Shown: one piece after another, positions 10,742 through 22,526 of the stretch | How the letters are laid out: each line of letters begins with the position of its first letter | Position numbering within the stretch: position 1 is the stretch's first letter | NCBI GenBank assembly: GCA_033065855.1 | Contig: JAVXUO010000271.1 | Span: 1-64,000 of the forward strand | Length of the DNA stretch: 64,000 bases | Origin: Escallonia rubra | Taxonomy: Eukaryota; Streptophyta; Magnoliopsida; Escalloniales; Escalloniaceae | Direction: 5' to 3' | The notes under the pieces: model-generated | What the model was told of the DNA's origin: nothing | Databases searched by the model: none | Seen by the model: the letters and a program-made list of their open reading frames with translations, nothing else | Made by a program: the position numbers and the translations under genes

Positions 10742-11459
10742 CTCCCCCTTTGTCATCAACAAAGAGATGCATGTGTGAAGAGATAGTTATAAGCAAGATA
10801 ATGGCGTGAAGTGCATATAACTCATGAACTCATACTGATGACATCAAGAGTTCCTTCATGATCCAATGAAAGATAGGCAATGTAGCTCAATAATCTCTTC
10901 TATTTTATGCATATTTCAAGAGTAACAAGATAGTATATGATTCAAGCATGTAAGCTCCCCCTATCAAGTTATCTTATGCATATTCCATCATAATGTATGC
11001 TCCCCCTCAATCAATGCATGCCAACAATATCAAACAAACACAACTGAATGTCTAACCGAGTCATATTCCCTTTTTGGCATTACCAAAAGGGGTGTGTGTA
11101 TGAATTGTATTGTGAAGCATTAAGATGACATAATTTCAACATGGAATTTTCACAAAGGGAATAATGGTCATCAACGATCAATATTTTCAATATAAGTGCA
11201 AGAAGACCATTCATCGGCAAGGTTCACATTAATTCTCAACAAGCAAGCTATTTATAGATTTGACAATTTAAGCATACTTGATAACATATAAGTTTAGCAC
11301 ATAGCACAATGTTGAGAAGATCATTAAGTTTTACCCTCTTGGTGAATTACCAAGGAATTGAGCTCATGAGTGATCATTCTTGAAGTCCATTTTCTTGACA
11401 AGCTTTGAGGCTCTCCTCATTTGAAGTAGCATGTCCAATCTCGGAATGCTTACTCCCCC
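10742..11459 (-). repeat. Additional polypurine-tract-like motifs (multiplied PPT)
   Basis: The core GGGGGAG on the minus strand occurs at 10742-10748, 10955-10961, 11000-11006 and 11453-11459, besides the functional one at 10497-10503. Multiplied PPT motifs before the 3' LTR are a published hallmark of Sireviruses. The rest of this 1-kb stretch between Gag and the LTR has no ORF. Confidence 0.7.
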
Positions 11460-11548
11460 TTAAGATTTAGCTTTTTGCTCCTCCTTCTCAAAATTTTCTT
11501 GGAGCCTTCTCCTTGTTGCTATTTGCCTTTACCTTGAACAACCTACAA

Positions 11549-13321
11549 TTACAATTTAGGTCTAACTTTTGGTACCCACATTTTCTTGGGTCCTTGGGTG
11601 TTAGTCTTGCATTTGTATTCTTGACCTTTCACAATCCACATTTTCTTTCTACCTCTAACAAAAACAATTCTACAAGGACAATGATTAGTCGTATGCCCTT
11701 TCTTGTTGCACCAACCACAATGTGTAAAAGGTGTGCAATAGTTCTTTGGTCGTTTTGTAAGAATATTCAACCTAGCTTGTTGTTGCAAAACTTTAGGAGG
11801 CATGGCCATGGGATCTAATCCAAGGCCGCCTTTGTTTAGGCCAATTCTTTGGCGTCCAAGCATGACATCCAAATTGTTTTTACCATCAACAAATTTTTCA
11901 AGACATTTTCTTAAATCACAAATCTCAACTTGTAAATCTTCATTTTGTTTTTCTAAAGCCAAAGTTTTGGAAGAGATTTGTTTTGAGCTAGGAGTGTTAA
12001 CAAGTAAATCAACCAAATTGTTATTCACATGCTCTACATATAAATGGCTAGACATGCATTCATTCTTGGCATGCAACTTATCATTTTCCATTATCAACTT
12101 CTCAATTTGCTTATTAGCTTCAAGAAATTTCTTAGACAAAATAATATTTTTCTTGAAAATTTTCTTGGATTCCTCATATAAGCTATCATAAGCATCTTCA
12201 AAACTTTCATTATCACTATCACTACCGGAAGAAGAGCTTACCTCATCATTTGCCATGAAGCACACATTTGCTTGATCATTCTCTTCATCACTTGAATCAA
12301 AATCACTCCATGTTGAAGTATGTTCGGCATTCATTGCTCTTTCCTTCTCCTTGTTCTCTTTCTTAGAGAATTGTCTTCTTTTAGCTTTCTCCCATACATC
12401 TCTTCTTTCCTTCTTCTCCTTTTTGTAGATAGGACAATCAATCTTCATGTGTCCCGGCTTGTGGCATTTGTAGCAAAGCCTTTCTTCATTGCTAGCATTT
12501 TGTTGCCTTCTCCCATCATTTCTTCTAAATCTTAAGAACTTCTTGAAGTTCTTTGCAACCAATGCCATATCCTCTTCATCAAATTCTTCATCATCATCAC
12601 TTGACTCAAGATTTGAAGATGAAGCTTTAAGAGCAATAGATGTAGGCTTCTTCTTGACGTCCTCTTGATCAAAGGTCTTGAGTTGCATTTCGTACGTCAT
12701 GAGTGAGCACATCAATTCATCAAGAGGAAAGATGTTGAGATTCTTTGATTCTTGGATGGCGGTGATCTTTGCATCCCAAGCTCTTGGTAAGGACCTAATC
12801 ACTTTTCTCACTAGATCACCATTAGTGAATTCCTTACCCAATTGCTTCAAAGGGTTCACAATGTTAGTAAAACGAGTATTCATATCCGTAATGGATTCAT
12901 TTGGAAGCATATGGAATAACTCATAATCTCTAAACAATAAATTCATCTTGGAGTCTCTAAGAAGAGAAGTCCCTTCATGAGTGACTTGAAGAGTATCCCA
13001 AATACTCTTAGCGGAATTACACATAATGACTCTATTGAGTTCATTTGTGTCTAAAGCACATACAAGACAATTTTTCGCTCTAGCATTCATGCAAATCATC
13101 TTCTTGTCATGATCACTATATTCCGATTTGGATTTAGGTTCTTCAACCTTGTCAACCACTTTTACCGGAACGAATGGGCCACTCTCAACAATATCCCACA
13201 TCTCATAGTCTTGAGATTCTAAATAGATTTTCATCTTAACTTTCCACACACTATAGTTGGTCCCATTAAACAATGGAGGCCTAGTGGTAGAACTACCCTC
13301 CATACCCCCAACATAAGACAT
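11549..13321 (-). CDS. Copia-type Gag polyprotein with two zinc knuckles (590 aa)
   Basis: Role: structural Gag protein that packages retrotransposon RNA into cytoplasmic virus-like particles. The N-terminus (LFNGTNYSVWKVKMKIYLE, about residues 18-36) is the DUF4219/UBN2 type typical of plant Copia Gag, and UBN2 continues to about residue 210. Zinc knuckle 1 is CYKCHKPGHMKIDC near 281-294 (CX2CX4HX4C). A Ser/Asp/Glu-rich stretch and a long Lys/Glu/Leu-rich, probably coiled-coil segment (about 385-505) follow. Knuckle 2 is CGWCNKKGHTTNHC near 533-546. The frame is open from the ATG 59 bases inside the 5' LTR border to a stop just after KKMWVPKVRPKL, where pol should begin. No break is seen, so the protein could still be made. 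Confidence 0.93.
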   Translation of the reverse strand: MSYVGGMEGSSTTRPPLFNGTNYSVWKVKMKIYLESQDYEMWDIVESGPFVPVKVVDKVEEPKSKSEYSDHDKKMICMNARAKNCLVCALDTNELNRVIMCNSAKSIWDTLQVTHEGTSLLRDSKMNLLFRDYELFHMLPNESITDMNTRFTNIVNPLKQLGKEFTNGDLVRKVIRSLPRAWDAKITAIQESKNLNIFPLDELMCSLMTYEMQLKTFDQEDVKKKPTSIALKASSSNLESSDDDEEFDEEDMALVAKNFKKFLRFRRNDGRRQQNASNEERLCYKCHKPGHMKIDCPIYKKEKKERRDVWEKAKRRQFSKKENKEKERAMNAEHTSTWSDFDSSDEENDQANVCFMANDEVSSSSGSDSDNESFEDAYDSLYEESKKIFKKNIILSKKFLEANKQIEKLIMENDKLHAKNECMSSHLYVEHVNNNLVDLLVNTPSSKQISSKTLALEKQNEDLQVEICDLRKCLEKFVDGKNNLDVMLGRQRIGLNKGGLGLDPMAMPPKVLQQQARLNILTKRPKNYCTPFTHCGWCNKKGHTTNHCPCRIVFVRGRKKMWIVKGQEYKCKTNTQGPKKMWVPKVRPKL

Positions 13322-13366
13322 GATCGATTAACTCTCTTGGCGTTACCCAATATAACAAGAGCCGAG

Positions 13367-13378
13367 GCTCTGATACCA
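13367..13378 (-). other. Primer binding site, initiator tRNA-Met
   Basis: The minus strand reads TGGTATCAGAGC, the standard plant primer site complementary to the 3' end of initiator tRNA-Met, two bases inside the 5' LTR (right copy) border. Confidence 0.92.
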
Positions 13379-13380
13379 CT

Positions 13381-14822
13381 TGAAACCAATAAAATAACCC
13401 TAGAGGGGGGTGAATAGGGTTTTAAGACTACTTTAAAATTAACAACCAACAAACCTCAATCACAATAACTCAAATAAACAAACAACCAATCTCAATACAA
13501 ATATAGAACGATAAAGTAAAGAGATAAGGGTTTAGAGATACTTGACAAGGAGAATTAAATGGTTCGGCTTGATATACCCACAAGCCTACGTCCACCCCTT
13601 CAAGGAAGTCCCTTGAAAGGCCCTAGAATCCACTAGTATGATCTTCCTTACGGGTCAAGATCGAACCTCTTACAATCCCTTGATGCTATGCCCACATCAA
13701 GAACAAGCTTTGACAAACCCAAAGCTCCAAAGCTTGACAACCCCAAGCTTTGATACAAGAACCTTTCAATGAAGAAATGTGTACAAGATTTCACTCTTAA
13801 GAAGTAGATGAGTACAAGTTGAAGTACTAGAACAAGAGAAAGATGAGAGAATTGATGACTTGAAGGATGCTCACTCTCAATCAAAGAATTGCTCACAAAG
13901 ATGCTCTCTTTAATGATGTAAAATCATGAAGATGAAGAGAGAAAAGTTTAATCTATGAGCCTTGATGTTTCTCTAATGAATGAAGGCTTAGAATGTGGTT
14001 TCCATGATGTATAATGAAGCCCAAAATCATTTATATAGAGAAGAGATCAAATATAGCCGTTAGGCATAATATGGCCAAAACTGCCATTGCAGTCGACTGT
14101 AACCAATGCAGTCGACTGTAATCCCTCAAAAATAGCCGTTGGAGTTTTGTCCTCGGAAATAGCCGTTGGAACTGAAGTTTGACCAATGCAGTCGACTGCA
14201 TTGACCAATGCAGTCGACTCTATTCAATTACAGTCGACTGTAATACCCTACTGCCTATCGGCTGCCTCACGGAACCCCCTTTCCTATTTTGGGCATAACT
14301 TTCACTAGAAAAATCGGATTAAGGTCCCGTTTTTTGCGTTGGAAAGCTAATGAAAAGTTTTATCAAGATATGAAAAGATTAGCACCAAAAACAGTTTTGA
14401 GAAAATCTGAGTGAGCTCCAAAGTGCACTCATTTTCAAGAACCACACTCGTGTGAAAGGTTATGAACTCACATGCAATGCACAAGGTGTCCTAAGGTCTT
14501 TTTAGGTCATATTCATCTATCCAAGCATCAAACCAAGACTAGTTACATAATAGGAAAGATCAATTATAATCGATAGTAACTTAGCCGATGCATTCTTTCT
14601 TGCTCTTTGACATTGGACTTGATGAAGCTTCCATAGCATGTCACCATAGCTTTAAGCTTCTTTGGCTTTAATCCATCTATCCAACTTCTCAAATGTGTCT
14701 TCATGAGTGTGCATGTATATACCTACTAAGAATACACTCAAAGCACACATTAGAACATAATCAATGTGTAGTTATCATCAAAACAAGATGTAGGCCTAGG
14801 TTATCCAACCATATGGCTAACA
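13381..14822 (-). repeat. 5' LTR (right copy) of the gag-only element
   Basis: It is 1442 bp, the same as the left LTR except for one G fewer in the run near 13404. The promoter for Gag on the minus strand should lie here. The palindromes CAGTCGACTG recur at the matching places around 14091-14241. It is followed by the target duplication ATAAG at 14823-14827. Confidence 0.93.
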
Positions 14823-14827
14823 ATAAG

Positions 14828-15079
14828 CACTCAAACTTAAAGAAAACATAAATTACACATCATCATGTTTACTTTGGTGTTTCATTTTCTTTTACCTCTA
14901 CTTATTATAGTCGCACGTGCATCTTGGCACTTTATTGTATCAATGTATCAATTTATACGTTCTAAAACTCTACCTAATCAATGTATCAATATATTGGAAC
15001 TTCATTTTGACTATTAACACCTCAAAAATACTTTAAATAACAACATAAATAATCAAACATAAAGAAAACATAAGTAACT
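14828..15079. repeat. AT-rich spacer with a copy of the old dispersed motif
   Basis: The motif CATTTTGACTATTAACACC lies at 15003-15021, as in the spacer left of the Copia-type element. This shows that both sides belonged to one tract before the insertion. The last five bases, TAACT, are the target duplication of the next element. Confidence 0.6.
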
Positions 15080-17605
15080 TGTAACATCTCAGAATTTTCA
15101 TAACGTTAACACTCGCTCGAATCGTTCACATACAGACAAAATTATTCTCATAACTCAATGAACAACCATTATCAGAGCAGCTAAACCCTTAAATAAATGT
15201 AATACTCTCAGTGTACAATCATACTTGAGAACTAAATTTAAACCCGAATAATAAACTAGCAAAGTTCACCCACGCAGGGGTTCTAAAGACCAATACGACA
15301 ACTAAATACTAATACGCACGCTCTCTAAACCCAATCCCGAGCAATCTAGCGGTGAACATTACCTGTAGAAAGGAAATCAAACGGGAGTGAGCTTTTGAGA
15401 GCTCAGTAAGGTCGCTTTAACGAAAAAATTATGAAATAATTCACAGATACAATTAAATGATAATTTTTCTAGAGTTTCAAAAGAATCATAATTGGTTTGA
15501 TCAGATATGAATAAAATTTTCAGATACGATGCAAACAATCACAGATACACCGACTAGTCTGTCAAGGGACTAGCTCACACCAATACACCGGCCAGTCCGT
15601 CAAGGAACTAGCCCACACAAAATCCTCCAATATACACCAACTCCCACCAAAATACACCAATGCAGAATCTCATAGCAATTAACAGAATGACAACAATCGA
15701 TAATGCAATGATTAAATCGATGCACAGTGAGAAATAAATACAGAGCATCAAATAGGATTTCCAATAAACGTGGTAGGCTCAAAGCAAGGCATTAAAGACA
15801 CACGATGCACATTTTAACTATAACGGAGTTCAAAGAAAATTCGATAGCAATTCAAAAAAATATTTATGAGGACAAGTAGATGAAACTGGATTTCGGATAG
15901 AAATTCCTTACCTCGATCCAAGCGAAACGAAGTTACAACGCTCACGATCAAAATCTTCTGAATTAACCTACGTTGACAAATCACTTATCAGAACACATTC
16001 TACACTATTACATTATAAACCTAGTGTAAACTACCCACAGTGGACTCACTCCTCAACCCGGACGACGAAATTTGAAGCGGGTCCCACACACAGCGAACCT
16101 AACTAGAAGACTCGTCACACTCCTCGAGACTCAGAAGTAAGCCTGAAATGTTTTAAATTCACATTAAGCCTTCATTATGGCTTAATACGAAATATGAAAT
16201 GAAAATATAATTTTTAAATATTTTTCGAATTAAAAATAATTTCTTTAAATATACTAAAAAACCCATAAATTGCCATAATTGCTTCTAGCTGAAAATAAAG
16301 GCTCATAAATTTTTTAAAACCTTAATATATGCATAAAAATTATAGAAATTGAAATTAGAATTTAAAAGGCATTAAAAATATTTTTAAATTATTCATCTAT
16401 CTAAAACCAATGTGATACGGAAATTAAAGCAAATCAATTCTAAAAATCACCAAACTTAATCTGGGACTTATTTATACTATAAAAACATTACTTTAGTTTT
16501 TCCAAAATATTTTCATGAGTTTAAAGGCTCCAAACGAATTTTACAAATCTAAACTTACAGAAAATATTAAAAATACTGCTCCGTCGCAACCTAAAACTAA
16601 CTCCTGCGTTGTGGAAGATCTAGAACACAGGAAAAAAAATGGGGCTGTCAGGCGAGGCACCCACAAAACACACGCACACAACCCACTTCAGTCCACTCTC
16701 TCCCTCTAACTCTTTTCCAACACTCTTGTACAACAACTCACCACTGACACAGACTCATATACCTATATGTATATTAATACCTACAATTTAAACTGCCCCA
16801 TGGTAGTGACTCGTCCCCTGCAACCCACATTTTTTTCCCAAGCACACATACACATCACATGCATACACATAAACAAATACATATACTCCGGTTCACGTCC
16901 AAGAATCACATGCACACTGAAATTCGCAGCCCTAAATCCAAAAATCTCATGGGTTCTCTCATACCTCCCCCCCTAGCTGTAATTACGTTAAGCATTAGAG
17001 AGAAAGGTTAAAAGAAAAGCTTGCCGGAAAGAGCTTCACCGGAAAATCCTTTCGATCTCTTCCCTTCCTCTTTCTCTCTCTGAATCTCTCTCTCACTCTC
17101 TCCCCCTAGGTCACGTATCAGATGAGAAAGTATGGAGGTGTACGACGGCTGCCACTTATAATAGTGTGTATATATATATATATATAGATATAATAACCAT
17201 AGATTTGAAAAATTACAAAAACCCCCTACTCCTTTATTTTGTCGCTAAATTTTCTTACCCGAACTTTATTATCACGAATCGGTCCAAAATTAAACATTTA
17301 TGACAATTTATGCGCTACGAAAATTGTTAACGGGTTATTACACTATCTCGTTTCACAAATTGTCGCTAATAATAAGCGCACCGATACTAAAAATACATTT
17401 GTCGCTAGAAGTATATCGATGCTAAGAAAATTAATTCACCGCTAGAATACACGTCAACGTTAAGCATAAAAATATCGTTGCTAAAAAATGTATATCGATA
17501 CTAAGAAAATAAACCGCCGCTAAAAATATTAAATAAAATATCGACGCAAGCAAATTTGTCGCTAAATTTTTTAAATTAAACCGTTAAAAATATCTATGTA
17601 ATACA
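15080..17605. mobile_element. Solo-LTR-like element, copy A (2526 bp)
   Basis: It starts TGTAACATCTC and ends TAATACA (TG...CA), with a perfect 5-bp duplication, TAACT, at 15075-15079 and 17606-17610. There is no internal coding domain. It shares its whole layout with 18734-19064, 19065-21221 and 26662-29588: the start block, the tract AGTGAGCTTTTGAGAGCTCA, repeated TAGTCCGTCAAGG units near 15555-15605, a TA microsatellite near 17168-17185, and GCTAAA-rich 3' sequence. Size, ends and duplication fit a solo LTR of a Gypsy-type element, but no internal region is present to prove the family. Confidence 0.75.
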
Positions 17606-17610
17606 TAACT

Positions 17611-18733
17611 TATGACAAATAAAATAGTAGGTCACAAATTAAACGCGCTTTCTTTTCTTTACGCGGAAGCAACATATAAAAAGAATATGAGTTAATTGTT
17701 GTAAACAATTTAAAAATATCAATATGAGATTTTAATTCATCAGTTAATTCTAATTATATTACATTGAACTTTAAAACACAAGCTTTTCTAAGTGTTCTTT
17801 CTCTTTCTACCGCTCTTACTTATGCGCCACATTAACTTATTTGTTTTGATGTCCTTTTTTTTCTTTCTTTTTTTCTACACAACTTACTAACTCTTTACTA
17901 TAATTTATTATTAAAATATTTGTGAACATGCCCCAATTGTTGTAAACCTTTTAAAACTAGGAAAACAATTCTAAAATTTTAATTACATGACATTGAATTT
18001 TTAAATACATTAGTTTTTTTTATTTGTTTTCTCTTTACCCCTCTTACTTATGCGACACGTCATCCTATTTGTTTCGTCATTTTATTTTTCACCAGACTCA
18101 TTCATTATTTTTAATAATTTATTATTAAAAGAATTGTGGATATTATTGGCTCAATTTTCGTAAACCTTTTGAAACTAGAAAACTAACTCTAAAGTTTTAG
18201 AAGCACTGTCTAATGAATATACTTACATATTATGCCTTAATTTTGACTGTTAATACCTGATGTGCACTTCAAAATAACAAAATAGAACCTTTAAAATATA
18301 AAGTATGAAGACCATGTATCAAAAAAAAAAAAAAAAGATTAATACTTAACGTCTTTTCATATAAGCAATAAAAGGAACGACTATGACTTCATTTTTAGAT
18401 ATCTCTAATGTCAAAATAGCAATTTACTTCACAAATTAATTTTAATATATTAACTCAAAGTCTAAAATAGAAATCATATACTCTTAGGAATGCCCAAAAC
18501 AAAGAATCAAATATAGCACGTTTTTAAATTGTTTACTTAGAAAATCTTTAAAAACAAATCAAAACGACACCTCGAAAAATTGTTGAACATGATCTTGAAG
18601 TGAAACAATTAAACATAGGGATTGTCACCATAATGTTATGCTATTTTTCTTATATGGTTAATTCTATCTTTTAAAATGATGGTTATCTAAAAAAAACTTG
18701 GCCGTTACCTAGGTCATAAGAGGATGCCTACAA
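17611..18733. repeat. AT-rich spacer with old dispersed repeats
   Basis: No gene is seen. It holds fragments of the old repeat: CTCTTACTTATG-type blocks near 17813 and 18047, and TTAATTTTGACTGTTAATACC near 18237. An A15 run lies near 18320. Confidence 0.6.
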
Positions 18734-19064
18734 TGTAACATCCCAGAATTTCTAGAATGTTAACACGCGCTCGATCACTTACACTAAAAGAGAATATCCT
18801 CAAAATCATCAAAATAATACCACAACTGTCAGAGCAACTAAAACATCAATCAATGTATTACTCTTATTGTATAGTCATCATTGATAAACTAAATTTAAAC
18901 CTGAATAATAAACTAACAAGTTCACCCACACAGGGGTTCTAACGTCCAATACTATATTAAATCAATTTTCCTTGCTTGACTCCAATCCACACAGGCAACC
19001 TCAACCTAATGCTGGTTATCTCCTGCGGAAAGGAAGTCAAAGGAGAGTGAGCAAAGTCACCCCG
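18734..19064. mobile_element. Solo-LTR family, copy B, 3'-truncated fragment
   Basis: It starts TGTAACATCCC and matches the first ~330 bp of copies A and D, including the TTCACCCACACAGGGGTTCT block and GGAGAGTGAGC. It then stops abruptly where copy C begins. No matching target duplication was found. Confidence 0.65.
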
Positions 19065-20532
19065 TTTAACATCCCGGAATTTTCGGAATGTTAACACTTG
19101 CTCAATCATTTACACTAAGACAATAATACCCTCAATCTCTACCAATATAGTACAATCACTTCGTCAGAGCAACTAAAACATCGAATAAGACAATAATCTA
19201 AATGTACTGTCACAATTGAAACATCAATTCTGAGTCAAAATTTTCAAACAACAATACTAGCCCACGCAGGGGTTCTAATGACCAAGACCAAAACTGCAAT
19301 TCTCTTTCCCTCGCTCAATTATAATCCATACCCAATGCAATCTATTGTTGGTTATTACCTACATAAGGGAACATGAAAATAGAGTGAGCTTTTGAGAGCT
19401 CAGTAAGGTCACTCAAAATCCATAGGAGGGAATATGAATACAATAATTATCAGAATCACTTCAAACGATAGGGAAGAGATTCAACTCAATCCCTTGAACC
19501 AAACCAGATACAATTAGCAACAATTCCAATTACACTGAAATGATGCAGATGATATTAAACATGAGTAAATTTGCAAAGCCACACAGGCAGTGTAGGGAAA
19601 CACTTAGCAAAACCACACAGGCAGTGCAGGGTAATCACTTAGCAAAGTCACAAAGGTGATGCTCAATAACACTGTGGTTACATATGCATATGAATACTAG
19701 CTAGACCCTTAAGGTACTAGCATCTTCCGACAATAACAGACCATCCTTATATGACCCCCGATACAGACCATCCTTATAACTCCTCGATACATTAACTCAT
19801 GTCAATATGCAGAATACAATAATCGCTTAAGACTCAAGAAAATGTATTAAAGGCAAATAACGCATTCTCATAACAAATATAACATAGTCCAAAGAATTCG
19901 ATAACAATTCAGAAAAATTTACGAAGACAATTTGATGAATTGGGTTTCGGATAGAAATCCCTTACCTCGGTCCGAAGCTAAGTTATGCGCTCGCTGCTAT
20001 TCAACATCGTTCAAAAATTCCCAATTAACCTAAATTGGCAAATTAATTATTAGAATTCAACCTAGTCTCACAAACTATTAATATAACGCTAAATCTTAAT
20101 CGTTGTTCACTCTGACACTCTTAACATAAACGAAAACGAATAGGATTCCTCGAACTGCTAAACCTAAATGATAACCCTGCACACTCTGTAACAAGTTACA
20201 ATATAAACAGCTGAAGAATCCCAGAATGTAGAGCTACCCATGGATCCAGTTTCGAAATTAACTACAAGGCTGCCTTTAGTGCAGTCCAACGTTTCTTCCA
20301 TGCATCCCAAAAACTCCAAATCCGCCCAGACCACATCAAAACATTTCCAAATTTTGGTTACCTTTCAGTTTAATGTTTTTGAGTATATGGAAAATATGTG
20401 TTTTTAGAATACACAAACACACACTCACGCATGACAAGTCTACTCCAAATCCTCCAATTTGATTTCTATCAATATCTAAACCCAAGGACAACATAGGAAC
20501 CCAGCGATTTAATTTCTCAAGCCGAAACCCAC

Positions 20533-20565
<33 letters not shown>

Positions 20566-21221
20566 GACACACAACCTACTGAAAGAAACCAAACACATAC
20601 AGGTTCACACTATACAATTCTAAAACTCACAAAGGTAATGTAATACTGTAAGAGGGCTTACCGGGAAATCACACCTCGCCGGATTCCGACTGTTCCCTCT
20701 TTTTTTTTTTTGTTTTGTGCAGCCCTGTCTTCCTTTCTTTGGCTTCTCTCTTTCTCTCCCTCTGTGTCTCCGTAACCTTAGAGTGAAATGCTCATTTCAC
20801 TCTCTTTATTTGTGACTAACTAAAAATGGGAATAAATCTCAATTGCTCCAACTTCTCCACCCTTGTTCCCCCACTAATTAATTTTTTTTTTTCATAAATA
20901 AAGAGTTGACCATAAAATCAGTTTTTTTTTTTGGATACCTTTTAATCATTCAATAACCCCAATCTTTAATTTAACTTTTCGAATAACCCCACTTCGTTAA
21001 TTGTTGCTAAAGGTTACCGCTAAAATTCAATCACGCTAATCATCGCTAAAGACCTAAACTAATATCACTAATAATTGCTATCGTTGATTTACGGTTTATA
21101 GTTCCTAGAAGTTATCGTTAAAAATCAGAAAATTAACGGTCACCAACTCGTCACTAAAGGTCCAATAAATAATCAGCTAGGATTTCTATCATAAATTAGC
21201 CTCAAGTTTTAGGGTTTTACA
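19065..21221. mobile_element. Solo-LTR family, copy C (about 2.16 kb), boundaries degenerate
   Basis: It opens TTTAACATCCCGG (a mutated TGTAACATCCC start) and ends AGGGTTTTACA. Internally it shares AGTGAGCTTTTGAGAGCTCA and CACGCAGGGGTTCTAA with copies A and D. A (GT)n(AT)n microsatellite lies at about 20535-20564, matching the TA tract of copy A. The flanking five bases do not match, so this copy is truncated or recombined. Confidence 0.65.
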
Positions 21222-22518
21222 GTGTCTTTTTCATACCCCAACTTACCATCACTTTAATATGATTTATTATTAACAAAATAATACGTCTAATTTTCCCAAT
21301 TTTTGTATACCTTATAAAACTAGAAAACAAATTCTATACCTTCTAAAACTTCAACCTAATCAATATACTCATATATTAGGCCTTAATTTTAACTTTTAAC
21401 ACTTTAAAAGTACTTTAAAATAACAAAATAAAATCTTCAAAGGTAAAATATTAAAATCATTCCCTACTCATTAACTCTTTACTTCGATTTATTATTGAAA
21501 AGTTCGTCGGTGTAATTGTCCCGATATTTCTAATCTTATAAAGTTCAAAAATCAATTTTATAACTTTTAAAACTCTATGCTATAGACATATTTACGTATT
21601 AGACTTTAATTTTGACTATTAACACCTCAAAAGTACTTCAAAAAAACTATGACAATCATGTATGGAACTAATGATTATACTCACCAATTAAAAGTTTTTT
21701 TTCATTTTACAAAATCAATATACAAAACATTGACTTTTCAAAATACATCAAAATATCAAAATAAATGTTTAATTAAGAAGTTGGTTTTAACTAAATAATT
21801 CAAACTTTAAAGTGAAAATCATATACATCTAACAAATGCAAAGAAAATGAATCACCCCTTATTTGACTTAATATTTGAAAAAAAAATTAAATGTAAAAAT
21901 AGAAATTCACTTTCACAATTTAATTTTTAGTTAAATTTCTCAAACTGAAACCATTTACTCTTTTTAAATACCAAAAAAAGAAGAAATAAAATCAAATATA
22001 ACTATCAAGTCGTGTGCATCATCAATAATATAACCGATAAGGTTTGATTAGATTACTCACGCTTTCAAAAACTATAACCAAAAAAAAAAATGTAAAAACA
22101 TGAGACAAAATTATATATAAAAATAAATGTTATTTCTCATAAGTTGGAGATTTTTTATACTATACTTTACTAATAAACTGAATTCTTAATATTCAATTAT
22201 GACTTTTATCACCTAAAGTATTCAACAAGATAAGAACAAAAAATCTAAAGAGCAAAAATAAAGTAAAGATAAAAAGTTTTGTACTTTTACTTGCACCTTA
22301 CAAAATTTCTAAATAAGAGAGGATGTGAAAATATAAGAGATAAAATTTATATATTAAGATAAATGTTGAAACTTACTACGAATAAATATGATTACTACCA
22401 CTTAAAAAAAACTTTAAATATGAAAAATATTAGTAGTCATTAACATTATTTTCAATAAATAAGATTTTTTAAGCTCTCAATTTGTTGATGAGTAAGAATT
22501 TTTGAGTCTTCTCCTCCT
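21222..22518. repeat. AT-rich spacer with old dispersed repeats
   Basis: No gene is seen. Two copies of the old motif lie near 21375-21400 and 21599-21630. The rest is AT-rich unique-looking sequence. Confidence 0.6.
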
Positions 22519-22526
22519 GCCATGTC

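Larger units (their letters stand above)
9052..14822 (-). mobile_element. Complete gag-only LTR retrotransposon (Sirevirus-like Copia, TR-GAG type)
   Basis: Two LTRs (9052-10494 and 13381-14822) flank a 2886-bp internal region read on the minus strand. The element is bounded by a perfect 5-bp target duplication, ATAAG, at 9047-9051 and 14823-14827. Minus-strand order: 5' LTR (right), initiator tRNA-Met primer site, Gag ORF, about 1 kb of non-coding sequence, polypurine tract, 3' LTR (left). The Gag ORF ends in the WVPK motif that normally leads into pol, but no protease, integrase, reverse transcriptase or RNase H frame exists. It is therefore non-autonomous, matching the published TR-GAG class. 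Near-identical LTRs imply a very recent insertion. Confidence 0.93.

Noticed and set aside
11513-12935. Plus-strand frames across the Gag region
   Set aside because: They are shadows of the minus-strand Gag gene, which has recognisable zinc knuckles and family motifs.
18734-21221. Copies B and C as one LTR retrotransposon with two LTRs
   Set aside because: There is no internal region between them, copy B is only ~330 bp, and the outer flanks (TACAA and GTGTC) do not match.
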